64,000 nucleotides of DNA from Labedaea rhizosphaerae. Lineage in GTDB: Bacteria > Actinomycetota > Actinomycetes > Mycobacteriales > Pseudonocardiaceae. Below are positions 47,361-56,197 of this stretch, one piece after another (position 1 is the stretch's first letter; each line of letters opens with the position of its first letter). Location: positions 1 to 64,000 of the forward strand of contig NZ_SNXZ01000005.1 of the NCBI RefSeq assembly GCF_004362825.1, given 5' to 3'. Position numbers and translations under genes: made by a program. The notes under the pieces were generated by a model. It was given only the letters and a program-made list of their open reading frames with translations. It did no database searches and was not told the origin of the DNA.

Positions 47361-49013
47361 TCAGGCGGTGGCCCTCGCCGGCCGGCCCGCGGGACCTTGG
47401 CGGTTGTAGTCCGCCACGAACGCCGCACGCTGCTCGTCGTTCATCTCGTTGAGCAGCACGTTCGGGCTCTGCAGCGGTGGGCAGCGCCGCAGGTGGTCCA
47501 GGGTCCACATCTTCTTGGGGTCGAGGTTCAGGTGCGGCTGGGCGACAAGGGTCTTGCCGTCGTCGCGCACGAAACCCATGTCCGACACCACATCGGCCCA
47601 GTTCCAGCCGTGGTAGAGCGTCTCCCACTCACGCGACCCGATGAGCTTGCCCATGTTCGGCGTGTTGCGGCCCATGTAGGTGGGCCGGAACGCCTCGGCG
47701 TCGGTCCACCGGCAGGCCTCGTGGCAGTACGTCCGCCACTGCCCGTCCACCTTGTCCATGACCATGTCCTCGCGGACCAGGCACGGCACCATGCACGTCC
47801 AGCAACGGTGCGGGTAGACGTAGTCGACGTCCTCGAGCGCGATCGGGTTGTGACCGTTCGGCGTGGCGAGGCGGTTGTAGTTCTCCCACCACTTGCCGTA
47901 CTTGTCGTACCAGCCCGGGTACTTGTACTCGAACCACTCGAAGTCCTTGTCCGTCATCCCGTCGATCCGCCAGTAGTTGGCGAGCCAGCCGGTGGCGAAG
48001 AACTGGGCGACTTCGTGGACGTAGCCCTTGTTCCAGATCTGGTTCCACGCCTCTTCGATCAGGTCGTGGGGGATCACGAGGCCGTACTTCTCCAGCGGCA
48101 CGAGGTAGCTGCGGTAGTAGTCGTCGTAGATCCACCGACGCCACATCTCCGCGTAGGACTCGCGATCCTTGCGGCGGTCCTTCGTGCCGTACTCGATGAA
48201 GGTGCCGATCGCCGCGTCGACCACGCGGTGGTTGTTCCACCACGCGTAGCGCAGGTCCCGCTCCAGCAGTTGGTGGTTGCTCTCGTCGGAGAGCGCCATC
48301 AACAGCGTGGCGTACCCGTTGCTGATGTGCCGGGACTCGTCGGACTGGACCGAGTGGAACACCGTCGGCAGCAGGTAGTCGCCGTTGGCGGCCGCTTCGG
48401 CCGGCATGGCGACGAACAGGGTGTTCGTGAACGCGGTCTCCGCGACGATCGTGAGGTAGATGCTCGCGGCGGTGATCGCGTCACCGGTGATGAAGCCCTC
48501 GGCGAACTGGCGGCCGATGGTGCCGCAGTAGTCGCTCTGGAAGTTGCGCAGGCTCGAGTTGAAGCCCGCGGGATCGATGTAGTTGTTCATGTACAGGCGC
48601 TTGAGGTTCTGCTGGATCGTCGAGTGCCGGACCTCGTCGATCATCTGGATCGCCTGGCCGTTGTGCAGCTCCGGGTTCGGAACCGTGCGGAACAGCAACG
48701 GCATCGCCCGCGCCGCGGAGATCTCCGGCAACGGAATGATGGAAAGGAAGAGCTTCTGCCATTCCAGCCAGCGCTCTTGCACCTGCCGGAACATGTTGCC
48801 GCGAATGGCGCCGTCTTCGGCGCCGTACACGCGGTGATCCTTTTCTTCCTGCATCGGGAAGTAAGACCGCAAAACCTGCTTCAGCGGGTCTTTCTTCTGG
48901 GCCTTGTGGAAGGTGTAATCGGTGCCGTAGTGGGAAACCGGCTCATGGTAAGCGGGTTCCCACGACAGTTCTTGGATCTTCTGGTGGGCCTTTGCGACAC
49001 TCTGACGGCTCAT
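47361..49013 (-). CDS. prmA: soluble diiron monooxygenase hydroxylase alpha subunit
   Basis: 550 aa. All diiron ligands are present: Glu97, Glu127 and His130 (DEVRH), Glu192, Glu226 and His229 (DESRH). The length and operon order match group-5 soluble diiron monooxygenases (propane/THF type, MimA/PrmA), which insert one oxygen atom into alkanes or similar substrates. The ATG at 49013 starts the conserved [20 protein letters not shown]. The substrate may be propane, acetone, phenol or an ether; the sequence does not decide. Confidence 0.93.
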   Translation of the reverse strand: MSRQSVAKAHQKIQELSWEPAYHEPVSHYGTDYTFHKAQKKDPLKQVLRSYFPMQEEKDHRVYGAEDGAIRGNMFRQVQERWLEWQKLFLSIIPLPEISAARAMPLLFRTVPNPELHNGQAIQMIDEVRHSTIQQNLKRLYMNNYIDPAGFNSSLRNFQSDYCGTIGRQFAEGFITGDAITAASIYLTIVAETAFTNTLFVAMPAEAAANGDYLLPTVFHSVQSDESRHISNGYATLLMALSDESNHQLLERDLRYAWWNNHRVVDAAIGTFIEYGTKDRRKDRESYAEMWRRWIYDDYYRSYLVPLEKYGLVIPHDLIEEAWNQIWNKGYVHEVAQFFATGWLANYWRIDGMTDKDFEWFEYKYPGWYDKYGKWWENYNRLATPNGHNPIALEDVDYVYPHRCWTCMVPCLVREDMVMDKVDGQWRTYCHEACRWTDAEAFRPTYMGRNTPNMGKLIGSREWETLYHGWNWADVVSDMGFVRDDGKTLVAQPHLNLDPKKMWTLDHLRRCPPLQSPNVLLNEMNDEQRAAFVADYNRQGPAGRPARATA

Positions 49014-49156
49014 GTCTTCTCCTAACCGGACCACGCAGGCCGTGACTGATTCCCCCACGCCCGGCCGATCCCGTGGGTTCACTCGCGGTCCCGTCCGTCG
49101 ATTACACCCAACCTCGAGCCGTCTGCGAGTCTCAATATGGAACAACCACTCACGGC

Positions 49157-49399
49157 TCAGCTCTCGGGCAACTGATGTGCTCTCATCTGGGCGAGCGTGT
49201 GCTGGATATCCAAAGACACGCGCGCGTCTCCTTGGTTGTCCGGAGTGATCCCCAAGGCCCGGAGAAGATCGGCGGCGGCCTCACCCGGATGGCCGCCGGC
49301 GCCGAACGTCGGGTGCAGCCCGACGTCGGCGAGGTGCTCGAAGACCACGTTCACCACGGTCCACGGGTTGTATGTTTCAAACGACTGCTGATCGTCCAT
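49157..49399 (-). CDS. 80-aa hypothetical protein at the head of the prm operon
   Basis: 80 aa, soluble, helical, with [24 protein letters not shown] and an acidic/His-rich C-terminus. No family recognised. It lies 143 nt upstream of prmA and 58 nt from the palindrome at 49458-49474, so it is probably the first gene of the transcript. Third-position GC is high. GGTGGACGATGG gives a modest Shine-Dalgarno sequence. Confidence 0.65.
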   Translation of the reverse strand: MDDQQSFETYNPWTVVNVVFEHLADVGLHPTFGAGGHPGEAAADLLRALGITPDNQGDARVSLDIQHTLAQMRAHQLPES

Positions 49400-49457
49400 C
49401 GTCCACCTCGATTTCCGACGATTTCCCTCCATTAGAGCCACCGCGCGTGACCGTGGG

Positions 49458-49474
49458 TGTCTCAACTTGAGACA
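49458..49474. promoter_or_regulatory. 17-bp palindrome upstream of prm and mimR-like genes
   Basis: TGTCTCA-ACT-TGAGACA is a perfect 7+3+7 inverted repeat in the 135-nt divergent region. A further half-site-like GTCTCAA lies near 49130. It is the best candidate binding site for the divergent activator and may control both directions. Confidence 0.7.
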
Positions 49475-49534
49475 TCGGGTCGCGGCGCAACGGTTTAGTC
49501 TGAATGTCCCCGTGACCTCGACGAGGAGATCGCA

Positions 49535-51361
49535 GTGGATGACACAGCGTGGAAGGCCGGTCCGATGCTTCGGCGTCGTCTCGTTCCCGCTGACGACGAC
49601 GACCTCGCCGACATCAGGGTCCAGTTCCTGTCCGCGGAGCGGTTCGACGACGACCGCGTCCGCGACCCGATCCTGGCGTCGTGGTGGCGCTCGCGTGAGC
49701 TCAAGGTGCCCGCCGACCGGATAGACCTGCCCTACATCGACTCCCGGGACTACGAAACGCCGCTCATCCGCAGCGCCAGGCCCGTTTTGCGCAGGCTCGG
49801 CGAGCAGCTCGACGGTCAGCCGATCAGCATCATCCTGACCGATCCGACCGGCGTGGTGCTGCTGCAGGACACCGGCGACACCGACCTGCACCGCAAGCTC
49901 GAGCGCGTCGACCTGGTGCCCGGTTTCAGCTACGGGGAGAAGTTCGTCGGCACGAACGGCATCGGCACCGCGCTCGCGGAGAACCAGCCCGTGCACGTCT
50001 TCGGGCACGAGCACTACGCGGAGAACCTCGAGAACCTGGCGTGCGCCGGGGTGCCCGTGAGACACCCTGTCTCAGGCAAGACGATCGGGGCCATCGACCT
50101 CACGTGCTGGCGCAAGGACGCCGGGCGGCTGCTCATGGCGCTGGCCCGCTCCACCGCCGACCAGATCCGCCAGGCGCTGCTCAACTACGGCGACGCGCGC
50201 GAGCTGGCCCTGTTCCGCGCCTACCTGGCGGCCTGCCGCCGGACGATGGGCATGGTCATGGCCTTCGACGAGGAGGCCGTGGTGGTCAACGACCGCGCGC
50301 GCCAGCTGCTCGACCCCGTCGACCAGTCCGCCATCATCGGTCAAGGTACAACGGCCCTGCGCGAAGGCCGGCGCGATACGACGGTCACGCTCGCGACCGG
50401 CACCAAGGTCGCCGTGCGGTGCCGTCCCATCGCCGGGCGCGACGCGCACGGGGTCACCGGCGGCGTGCTCATCGTCGACTTCCTCGACTCCGAGCAGGAC
50501 GTGGCCGAGCTCGGCGGTCCGGTGCTGCCGATGTTCCTGCCGGGTACGGTCGGCTCGGCGTCGACGTGGCTGCGGTGCTGCCACCAGGTCGACACCGCGT
50601 ACGGCCGCGGCGAGTGGTCGATCCTCGCCGGTGAGGCCGGCGTGGGCAAGCACGCCATCGCCCGGGGCGTGCACCAGCGCCGCAACCCGCTCGCGCGCAT
50701 GCACGTGCTGGACATGGCCTCGATCCGCCCGGACCGGATGCGCGAGCACCTGCGCCACGAGCTGGTCGACGACCCGGTCGGCACCCTGGTGATCCGGCAC
50801 GCGCACCGCCTGGGCGCCGACGCCATGACCGAGGTGGCCGACGAGCTGCGCAACGTCGTGGAGAACCGGACCGGCCGCCTGCCGTGGGTCGCCCTGACCG
50901 CGGAGGCGTCGGCGGAGCTGCCCGACGACCTGCGTGCCCTCTTCCCGCTGACCATCGAGGTGCCGCCGCTGCGCAGGCACATCGAGGACCTGCCGGAGAT
51001 CGTGCCGCTGATGCTGAACCGGCTGTGCCCGGGTGCGCCGCTGACCTGCTCCCCCGCGGCGATGCACCTGCTGAGCCGGGCCTCGTGGCCCGGCAACGTG
51101 GCGCAGCTCTACCTGGTGCTCAAGCAGGTCACCCAGCACCGCCGGGCCGGCACGATCATGCCCGCTGACCTGCCCGCCGAGTTCCGCACGGCGCCGCGGC
51201 GCCCGTTGAACCGGATCGAGTCGGTGGAGCGCGACGCCATCGTGCGCGGTCTGGAAGACGCCGGCGGGAACAAGGTGCGGGCGGCGAAGCTGCTGGGCAT
51301 GTCCCGCGCCACCATCTACCGCAAGATCCACAACTACGGCATCGTCGTCCCGGCGCGCTAG
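49535..51361 (+). CDS. MimR/AcoR-like Fis-family activator with degenerate AAA+ domain
   Basis: 608 aa. N-terminal GAF-type sensor (about 60-210: YGEKFVGTNGIGTAL), middle AAA+ domain with Walker A GEAGVGKHA near 370, and a C-terminal Fis HTH (VRAAKLLGMSRATIYRKIHNYG). The GAFTGA sigma-54 contact loop and its flanking LFGHEKG are absent, as is usual in actinobacteria lacking RpoN. MimR is the known activator of the mycobacterial monooxygenase operon. GTG start with GAGGAG upstream. Confidence 0.9.
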   Translation: MDDTAWKAGPMLRRRLVPADDDDLADIRVQFLSAERFDDDRVRDPILASWWRSRELKVPADRIDLPYIDSRDYETPLIRSARPVLRRLGEQLDGQPISIILTDPTGVVLLQDTGDTDLHRKLERVDLVPGFSYGEKFVGTNGIGTALAENQPVHVFGHEHYAENLENLACAGVPVRHPVSGKTIGAIDLTCWRKDAGRLLMALARSTADQIRQALLNYGDARELALFRAYLAACRRTMGMVMAFDEEAVVVNDRARQLLDPVDQSAIIGQGTTALREGRRDTTVTLATGTKVAVRCRPIAGRDAHGVTGGVLIVDFLDSEQDVAELGGPVLPMFLPGTVGSASTWLRCCHQVDTAYGRGEWSILAGEAGVGKHAIARGVHQRRNPLARMHVLDMASIRPDRMREHLRHELVDDPVGTLVIRHAHRLGADAMTEVADELRNVVENRTGRLPWVALTAEASAELPDDLRALFPLTIEVPPLRRHIEDLPEIVPLMLNRLCPGAPLTCSPAAMHLLSRASWPGNVAQLYLVLKQVTQHRRAGTIMPADLPAEFRTAPRRPLNRIESVERDAIVRGLEDAGGNKVRAAKLLGMSRATIYRKIHNYGIVVPAR

Positions 51362-51401
51362 GGGCATGGATCGGGCCGCGGGGGCCGCCCGACGGCACCG
51401 A

Positions 51402-51899
51402 TCAGGTTGCCACGGTGTGCAGAACCACCTCGCCGAGCCGGCCTCCGGACACGTCGACGGTCATGTACGTGTGGTGGGGCTGGCGCCGCCGGTCGGTCGG
51501 CGAGCCGGGGTTGAGCAGGCGCAGGCCGGTGTCCGCCGTGGTGTCCCACGGGATGTGGCTGTGGCCGAAGACCAGGACCTCCGCGTCCGGGTAAGCCGCC
51601 GCGCACCGGGCTTCCCGGCCCTTGGCCGGACCCGTCTCGTGCACCACGGCGAACCGGACGCCCTCGAGTTCGGCCGTGGCCACCTCCGGCAGCCGGGCCC
51701 GCAGCGACGGCCCGTCGTTGTTGCCGTACACGCCGATCACCCTGCGGCAGCGGCGTTCCAGCTCGTCGAGCAGGCGCACGTCGACCCAGTCACCCGCGTG
51801 GACCACGGCGTCCGCCGCCTCGGCCTGCGCCCACACCGGCGCGGGCATGTCCCTGGCCCGCTTGGGAACGTGCGTGTCGGCGATCAGCAGCAGTCGCAT
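51402..51899 (-). CDS. YfcE/MJ0936-type metallophosphodiesterase
   Basis: 165 aa. Calcineurin-like metal motifs: DTH at Asp8/His10, HAGDW, GNND, VVHE and GHSH. The short form matches YfcE/MJ0936 phosphodiesterases. Its ATG overlaps the ADP-ribosylglycohydrolase stop by one nucleotide. Physiological substrate unknown. Confidence 0.85.
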   Translation of the reverse strand: MRLLLIADTHVPKRARDMPAPVWAQAEAADAVVHAGDWVDVRLLDELERRCRRVIGVYGNNDGPSLRARLPEVATAELEGVRFAVVHETGPAKGREARCAAAYPDAEVLVFGHSHIPWDTTADTGLRLLNPGSPTDRRRQPHHTYMTVDVSGGRLGEVVLHTVAT

Positions 51900-52759
51900 C
51901 AGCGGATCCACGCCGGCAACGGCTCCGTTGCCTCGAGCCACTTCGCGGGGATGTGGTGGTCTCCCGCCGCCAGCACGCCGGCAACGATGGCACCGACGGT
52001 GTCCACGTCCTCGGCTCGCTGCGCGACCGTCCACAGTGCTTCCTCGAAGCTGGTGTGGTGCCGGGCGGCGATCCACAACGCGAACGGCACCGTGTCGTGC
52101 GCGGCCATCTCGCGCCCGGTGCCCAGCCGCGCGGCCGCCACCCGCACCGGCGCGTTCAGCAGGGCCACGGCGGACTCCACCCCCGTGCGAACCTGGCCCG
52201 GCGGCACCAACGGGATCACACCCCGCAGCAGCGCCTCGCCGCCGAGGTTCGGCGTGACCGCGCGCAACGACGCGGCCACGGCGACCGCCACCGCGCCGGC
52301 GACCCCCTCGAAGTAGGCGTGCGTGACCTCGGCGGACTGTTCGGCCTCCCGCAGCACCCGAGGCAGGTCCGGGCCGTGGAACGCGCCGAGCGGGGCCACG
52401 CGCATCGCCGCGCCGTTGCCCCACGACCCGCCCTTGAACGCGTTGACGGCGAGCTCGCGCCACGACCCGCCGCCGCGGAACTGGTTCAGCAGGCGCTCGG
52501 TGCCGGAGCCGTAGCCGCGGTCGGCGTCGTAGTGCTCGACGAAGGACGCGGCGAGCGCGTCCTGGTCGATGCGCCCGTGGCGGCAGAGCACGGCGTAGAT
52601 CGAGCAGGCCATCTCGGTGTCGTCGGTCCAACCCCACGGCGCGGGCGGCGGCTTGCGGGCCACGACGTCGGGGTGGTCGCCGGGCAGCCCGAACTGCGCC
52701 CCGAACGCGTCCCCGACGGCCAGGCCGCGAAGGCTGGCCAACGCTTGTTCCACAGTCAC
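51899..52759 (-). CDS. ADP-ribosylglycohydrolase family protein
   Basis: 286 aa. The Mg2+-binding motif WTDDTEM lies at residues 44-50 and the second site DVDTVGAIVAGVLAAG near 250. These match ADPRH/DraG-like hydrolases that remove ADP-ribose from proteins or nucleic acids. It forms a two-gene unit with the phosphodiesterase, which suggests processing of an ADP-ribosyl or nucleotide product. Confidence 0.87.
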   Translation of the reverse strand: MTVEQALASLRGLAVGDAFGAQFGLPGDHPDVVARKPPPAPWGWTDDTEMACSIYAVLCRHGRIDQDALAASFVEHYDADRGYGSGTERLLNQFRGGGSWRELAVNAFKGGSWGNGAAMRVAPLGAFHGPDLPRVLREAEQSAEVTHAYFEGVAGAVAVAVAASLRAVTPNLGGEALLRGVIPLVPPGQVRTGVESAVALLNAPVRVAAARLGTGREMAAHDTVPFALWIAARHHTSFEEALWTVAQRAEDVDTVGAIVAGVLAAGDHHIPAKWLEATEPLPAWIR

Positions 52760-52850
52760 CGCGTGAGCCTACCAATTGCATTTCTGAATTCGATTGACGG
52801 CCACTGCCGTTGTCGGTCATGATGAATTCACACCAATGAGAGAGGCAGTG

Positions 52851-52991
52851 ATGACGAGCACTCGCAAGCACGAGGCGTGGCGGCAGAACCCTGTCGCGGC
52901 GTTCGTCGTCGCGTGCTCGCCGACAAGCTGCCCCAGGCCCTTCACCATGCCGTTCACCAGCCACGAAACGAACACCTGCTCCCCACCATGA
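52851..52991 (+). CDS. small peptide, Ser/Thr/Cys-rich C-terminus (46 aa)
   Basis: ATG at 52851 preceded by AGAGAGG 5 nt away, and a promoter-like TTGACG (52794-52799), 18 nt, CATGAT (52818-52823) upstream. The product starts MTSTRKHEAWRQNPVAAFVV and ends in CSPTSCPRPFTMPFTSHETN and TCSPP. A terminator follows at 53013-53045. From about 52915 another frame is also open (to 52996), so a frameshifted or different short gene cannot be excluded. No modification enzyme is adjacent. Confidence 0.45.
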   Translation: MTSTRKHEAWRQNPVAAFVVACSPTSCPRPFTMPFTSHETNTCSPP

Positions 52992-53012
52992 CCTGACGGT
53001 CGTGATCACGGG

Positions 53013-53045
53013 AGCCGCCCATCGCCGAAAGCGATCCGGGCGGCT
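53013..53045 (+). terminator. Rho-independent terminator after the small peptide ORF
   Basis: AGCCGCCCATCGC pairs with GCGAT and GGGCGGCT around the loop CGAAA, with a CC bulge, followed by the T-rich tcttctattt. It lies 22 nt after the 46-codon ORF, supporting it as a transcription unit. Confidence 0.75.
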
Positions 53046-53096
53046 TCTTCTATTTCGTGCGCCCGAGAATTGCTCGTTGACAATTTCATGAAACAA

Positions 53097-53168
53097 GGCC
53101 GATGGGACTGCTGGCTAGGTCACCGCTCTTTCACAGCGGAGGACCGGGATCGATACCCGGGTCGGCTG
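53097..53168 (+). tRNA. atypical tRNA-Glu(UUC)-like gene
   Basis: A 71-nt cloverleaf plus discriminator. Acceptor arms 53097-53103 and 53161-53167 pair over 7 positions (two G-U). D arm GAC/GTC closes a loop with GG. The anticodon arm CCGCT/AGCGG holds loop CTTTCAC, anticodon TTC. T arm CCGGG/CCCGG has loop ATCGATA. Position 8 is G instead of the usual U and T-loop position 54 is A instead of T; the variable loop has only 4 nt. No CCA is encoded. Probably a divergent or specialised tRNA-Glu or a decaying copy. Confidence 0.6.
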
Positions 53169-53360
53169 CGTGTCACCGGCCGGGGCGTCGCAGGGGGCGG
53201 CCGGTGACCACCAACGGGTGCGAGGGAGACGGCAACCCATCCGCTTCGGGCGCGGAAGACACCACGTTCGACTCGTGGGCATCCGACGTTCATGGCTCTC
53301 CGGGTCGACGCGGCAGAGCACCGGGTCCTGGCCGGTGCCGGCACCCGGTGGCCGGTGACC

Positions 53361-53834
53361 TCAGAACGGGGGCGGCCCGAGGATCTCGATCGCGCCGGTC
53401 GCCACGGCCGCGGCGCGTACCCGGTCGAAGTCGACCGGGTACGGCTGGTCGCCGGGGCGAGCGGGTTCGCTTGCGTGCCGGTAGAAGGCGCCGCCACCAC
53501 CGGGGGTCTGCAGGCACAGCATCCGCGCCGCGGCGGCGACCTTGAAGGCGTGCGGGAGGCCACGCGGCATGATCACGATGCCGCCGGCGCCGAGCGTGTG
53601 CTGCTCGCCGTCGACGTGCAGGAGGATCTCGCCTTCAAGCATGTAGAACGTCTCGTCCGCGTCGGGGTGCCGGTGCAGCGGCGTCACCTTCCCCACGTCG
53701 AGTCGGTCTTCGAACATCAGGAACGCGCCGCCGGTCTCCTGCTCGGTGGCCTTCAGCGTGTGCAATCCACCGCCGCAGAACCACCGTTGTTCGCCCTCGC
53801 CGCTCTGGCGCACCGTCGCAGTCAAGGTCTTCAT
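53361..53834 (-). CDS. cupin-domain protein
   Basis: 157 aa. The cupin metal motif reads His54-x-His56, Glu61 (HRHPDADETFYMLEG) and His95 (PRGLPHAFKV). One barrel, no fusion. It could be a small-molecule-binding or dioxygenase cupin. The ATG at 53834 is used. It is divergent from the TetR gene over two palindromes and is probably its target. Confidence 0.85.
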   Translation of the reverse strand: MKTLTATVRQSGEGEQRWFCGGGLHTLKATEQETGGAFLMFEDRLDVGKVTPLHRHPDADETFYMLEGEILLHVDGEQHTLGAGGIVIMPRGLPHAFKVAAAARMLCLQTPGGGGAFYRHASEPARPGDQPYPVDFDRVRAAAVATGAIEILGPPPF

Positions 53835-53854
53835 GTCGGCTTCTCTCAGTTTCG

Positions 53855-53890
53855 TGGGACTCAAGTCCCATGATGAAACTACGGTACCGT
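53855..53890. promoter_or_regulatory. two palindromes between cupin and TetR genes
   Basis: TGGGACT-CA-AGTCCCA (53855-53870) has 7-bp perfect arms, and ACGGTACCGT (53881-53890) is a perfect 10-bp palindrome overlapping the TetR start. They are likely operators for the divergent pair. Confidence 0.6.
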
Positions 53891-54491
53891 GAGCAGCGTG
53901 TCAACGCAGTACGAGCAGACCGGACGAACACGGCAGAAGGCGCGCACCCGCGACGCCCTGGTCGCGGCCGCGCGTGAGCTGGTGACGCGCGGCGGGTCGC
54001 CCCCGACGGTCGAGGACGCGGCAGCGGCGGCACGCATCTCACGCACCACCGCCTACCGGTACTTCCCCAACCAGAAGGCACTCCTCGTCGCGGCCCACCC
54101 GGAGACCGAGACCAAGTCCCTCCTGCCGCCCGACGCCGGCGATGACCCCGAAGACCGGATCCTGTCCGCGGTCAAGGCGTTCATCCAGCTGGTGCTGGAA
54201 ACCGAGCAGCAACAGCGCACGATGTTGCGGCTCTCCCTCGAACCGGACGCCGCCGCCCGCGAGCTGCCCCTGCGGCGAGGCCGGGCGATCGCCTGGTTCG
54301 AAGACGCGCTCGAACCACTTCGGCAGCAGCTGACCGACGCCGGCGTGCACCGTCTCGCCGTGGCCATCCGCAGCGCCGTCGGCATCGAGTCGCTGGTCTG
54401 GCTCACCGACGTCGCCGGCCTCGCCCGCGACGAAGCCGCCGAACTCATGCAATCGTCGGCGCTGGCCCTGCTCCGCCACAGCCGCCCCTGA
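53889..54491 (+). CDS. TetR-family transcriptional regulator
   Basis: About 200 aa. The HTH is PTVEDAAAAARISRTTAYRYFPNQKAL at roughly residues 40-66, with a divergent ligand-binding C-terminal half. GTG start at 53889 (an alternative GTG is three codons later). It is expected to control the divergent cupin gene. Confidence 0.85.
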   Translation: MSSVSTQYEQTGRTRQKARTRDALVAAARELVTRGGSPPTVEDAAAAARISRTTAYRYFPNQKALLVAAHPETETKSLLPPDAGDDPEDRILSAVKAFIQLVLETEQQQRTMLRLSLEPDAAARELPLRRGRAIAWFEDALEPLRQQLTDAGVHRLAVAIRSAVGIESLVWLTDVAGLARDEAAELMQSSALALLRHSRP

Positions 54492-54522
54492 GCTGCCACC
54501 ACCGCGAACAGGTGGAGGTCGG

Positions 54523-55398
54523 TCAGACGGTCACCGCCTGCGCGCCACGCAAGGCCAGGTAGCCGTCCTCCAGTGTCGGGCCGAGCGGCTCCGCTTCCGG
54601 GGACGGCGGCGCGGGCGCGACCACCCGGTACCGCACGCCGTGCGCGTCGGGCAGCGCCGAGACGACCACCCCGCCCGCCGGTTCGGGCCCGGACATCAGC
54701 ACCGACCACACGCGTCCCTCCGCGCGCGCGGTCAGCTCGGCGACCGTGCCGCGGAAGAGCGACTTCCCCTTGTCCAGCACGGCGAGCTCGCGGCACGTCT
54801 GCGCGATGTCCTCGACGATGTGCGTGGACAACAACACGGTCCGGTCCCCCGCCAGGCGCGCCAGCAGGGTGCGGAAGCGGATGCGTTCCTCCGGGTCGAG
54901 CCCGGCGGTCGGCTCGTCCACGATCAGCAGCCGCGGGTCGTTGAGCAACGCCTGCGCGATGCCGACGCGCCGCCGCATCCCGCCGGAGAAACCTTTGAGT
55001 TTGCGCTTCGCCGCGTCGGCCAGGGCCACGACCTCGAGCAGCTCGGCCACCCGGCGCCGGCGCGCGGCCCGGCTGTCGATGCCCTTGAGCAGGGCGATGT
55101 AGTCGAGGAACTCGGCGGCGGTCAGGTCGGGGTACACGCCGAGGTCCTGCGGCAGGTACCCGAGCAGGCGCTTGACCGCGGTGCGCCCGGCGGCGGTGCC
55201 CAGGTCGTAGTCGTCGACCAGCACCCGCCCCGCCGAGGGCCGCAGCAGCCCGGCGAGGATGCGCATCAGCGTCGTCTTGCCCGCGCCGTTCGCGCCGAGC
55301 AGGCCGAACATGCCGGTCGGCACGGTGAGGGTGAGGTCGTCGAGCGCGCGCGTGCCGCCCGGGTAGGTCTTGGTCAGGTCGGTGATCGTGATGTGCAC
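54523..55398 (-). CDS. ABC-2 exporter ATPase
   Basis: 291 aa. Walker A GANGAGKT near residues 35-42, signature FSGGMRRR near 138, Walker B LLIVDEPTAGLDP and switch LSTHIVED. The class matches bacitracin/drug- or lipid-export ATPases. It follows the two permease genes and is probably their motor. It is last in the sigma-factor operon. Confidence 0.88.
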   Translation of the reverse strand: MHITITDLTKTYPGGTRALDDLTLTVPTGMFGLLGANGAGKTTLMRILAGLLRPSAGRVLVDDYDLGTAAGRTAVKRLLGYLPQDLGVYPDLTAAEFLDYIALLKGIDSRAARRRRVAELLEVVALADAAKRKLKGFSGGMRRRVGIAQALLNDPRLLIVDEPTAGLDPEERIRFRTLLARLAGDRTVLLSTHIVEDIAQTCRELAVLDKGKSLFRGTVAELTARAEGRVWSVLMSGPEPAGGVVVSALPDAHGVRYRVVAPAPPSPEAEPLGPTLEDGYLALRGAQAVTV

Positions 55399-55408
55399 GG
55401 TGTTCTCC

Positions 55409-56197
55409 CTATCGGGCGGTGCGGGCGAGCAGCGCGCGAGCGCCGCTGAGGGCCAGGGCGGTGGCGGCGGCCAGCACGCCGAGGGCGAGCCACGCGGTCA
55501 CCGCGGACGGGTCAGGACGCAGGAAGTTCAGTGCGGCGCCGTCCACGCGGCCCGCGAGGTCGCCGTCCTCGGCGTGCAGGAGCGCGCGCATGAGGTAGCC
55601 GTTGACGGGCGTGAACAGCGTGCCGTTCAACGTGGGCAGCAGGCTCGGGTAGACCAGGGTGGACCAGAACCAGTAGCCGACGAACAGCACGCGGAACAGC
55701 GGTGTCGGCATCACCAGCGGGCAGAGCATCGCGAACGCGCCGACGAACAGCAACGCGGGCAGCATGACCGTGACGACCAGCAGGCCGGACGCCCCGAGCG
55801 CGGTCGCGTCGCCGTGCCGGATCGCGTAGGCGCCGACCAGCAGCAGGTAGCTGCCGACCACGGGGATCGCGGTGGCGGCGCACGAGCCGAGGAACTTGCC
55901 GACGAGCCGGACGCCGAGGCCACCGGGCGTGGCGTCGAGCAGGCTCCGCACGCCGAGGCGGTCGTCGCGGACCAGCCGGTCGGCGACCAGGCAGCCGAAC
56001 CCGACCGGGAGCAGCGCCATCGTCAGGCGCGCCGCCCGCACGGCCGCCTCCTCGCCGTCGTCGATGGCGAGGACCAGGTGGATCACGTTGGTGGCGACGG
56101 CCGTGAGCAGGGCCAGCGCGCCGATGGTCACCCACACCGACACCTTGCGCAGCTGCATCCGCAGCTCGTAGCCGAACGCCGCGCGGAACGCGGTCAT
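55409..56197 (-). CDS. ABC-2 type permease-like membrane protein
   Basis: 262 aa with about six membrane segments and a basic N-terminus (YELRMQLRKVSVWVTIGALALL). No conserved motif beyond the ABC-2 pattern. It overlaps the previous gene by 4 nt and precedes the ATPase by 10 nt. Confidence 0.78.
   Translation of the reverse strand: MTAFRAAFGYELRMQLRKVSVWVTIGALALLTAVATNVIHLVLAIDDGEEAAVRAARLTMALLPVGFGCLVADRLVRDDRLGVRSLLDATPGGLGVRLVGKFLGSCAATAIPVVGSYLLLVGAYAIRHGDATALGASGLLVVTVMLPALLFVGAFAMLCPLVMPTPLFRVLFVGYWFWSTLVYPSLLPTLNGTLFTPVNGYLMRALLHAEDGDLAGRVDGAALNFLRPDPSAVTAWLALGVLAAATALALSGARALLARTAR

Noticed and set aside
46038..49025. A 995-codon plus-strand open frame
   Set aside because: Antisense to prmA, prmB and prmC, which carry complete cofactor motifs.
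53077..53082. TTGACA as -35 box of the tRNA-like gene
   Set aside because: No -10 element lies at the right distance; the expected position falls inside the tRNA itself.
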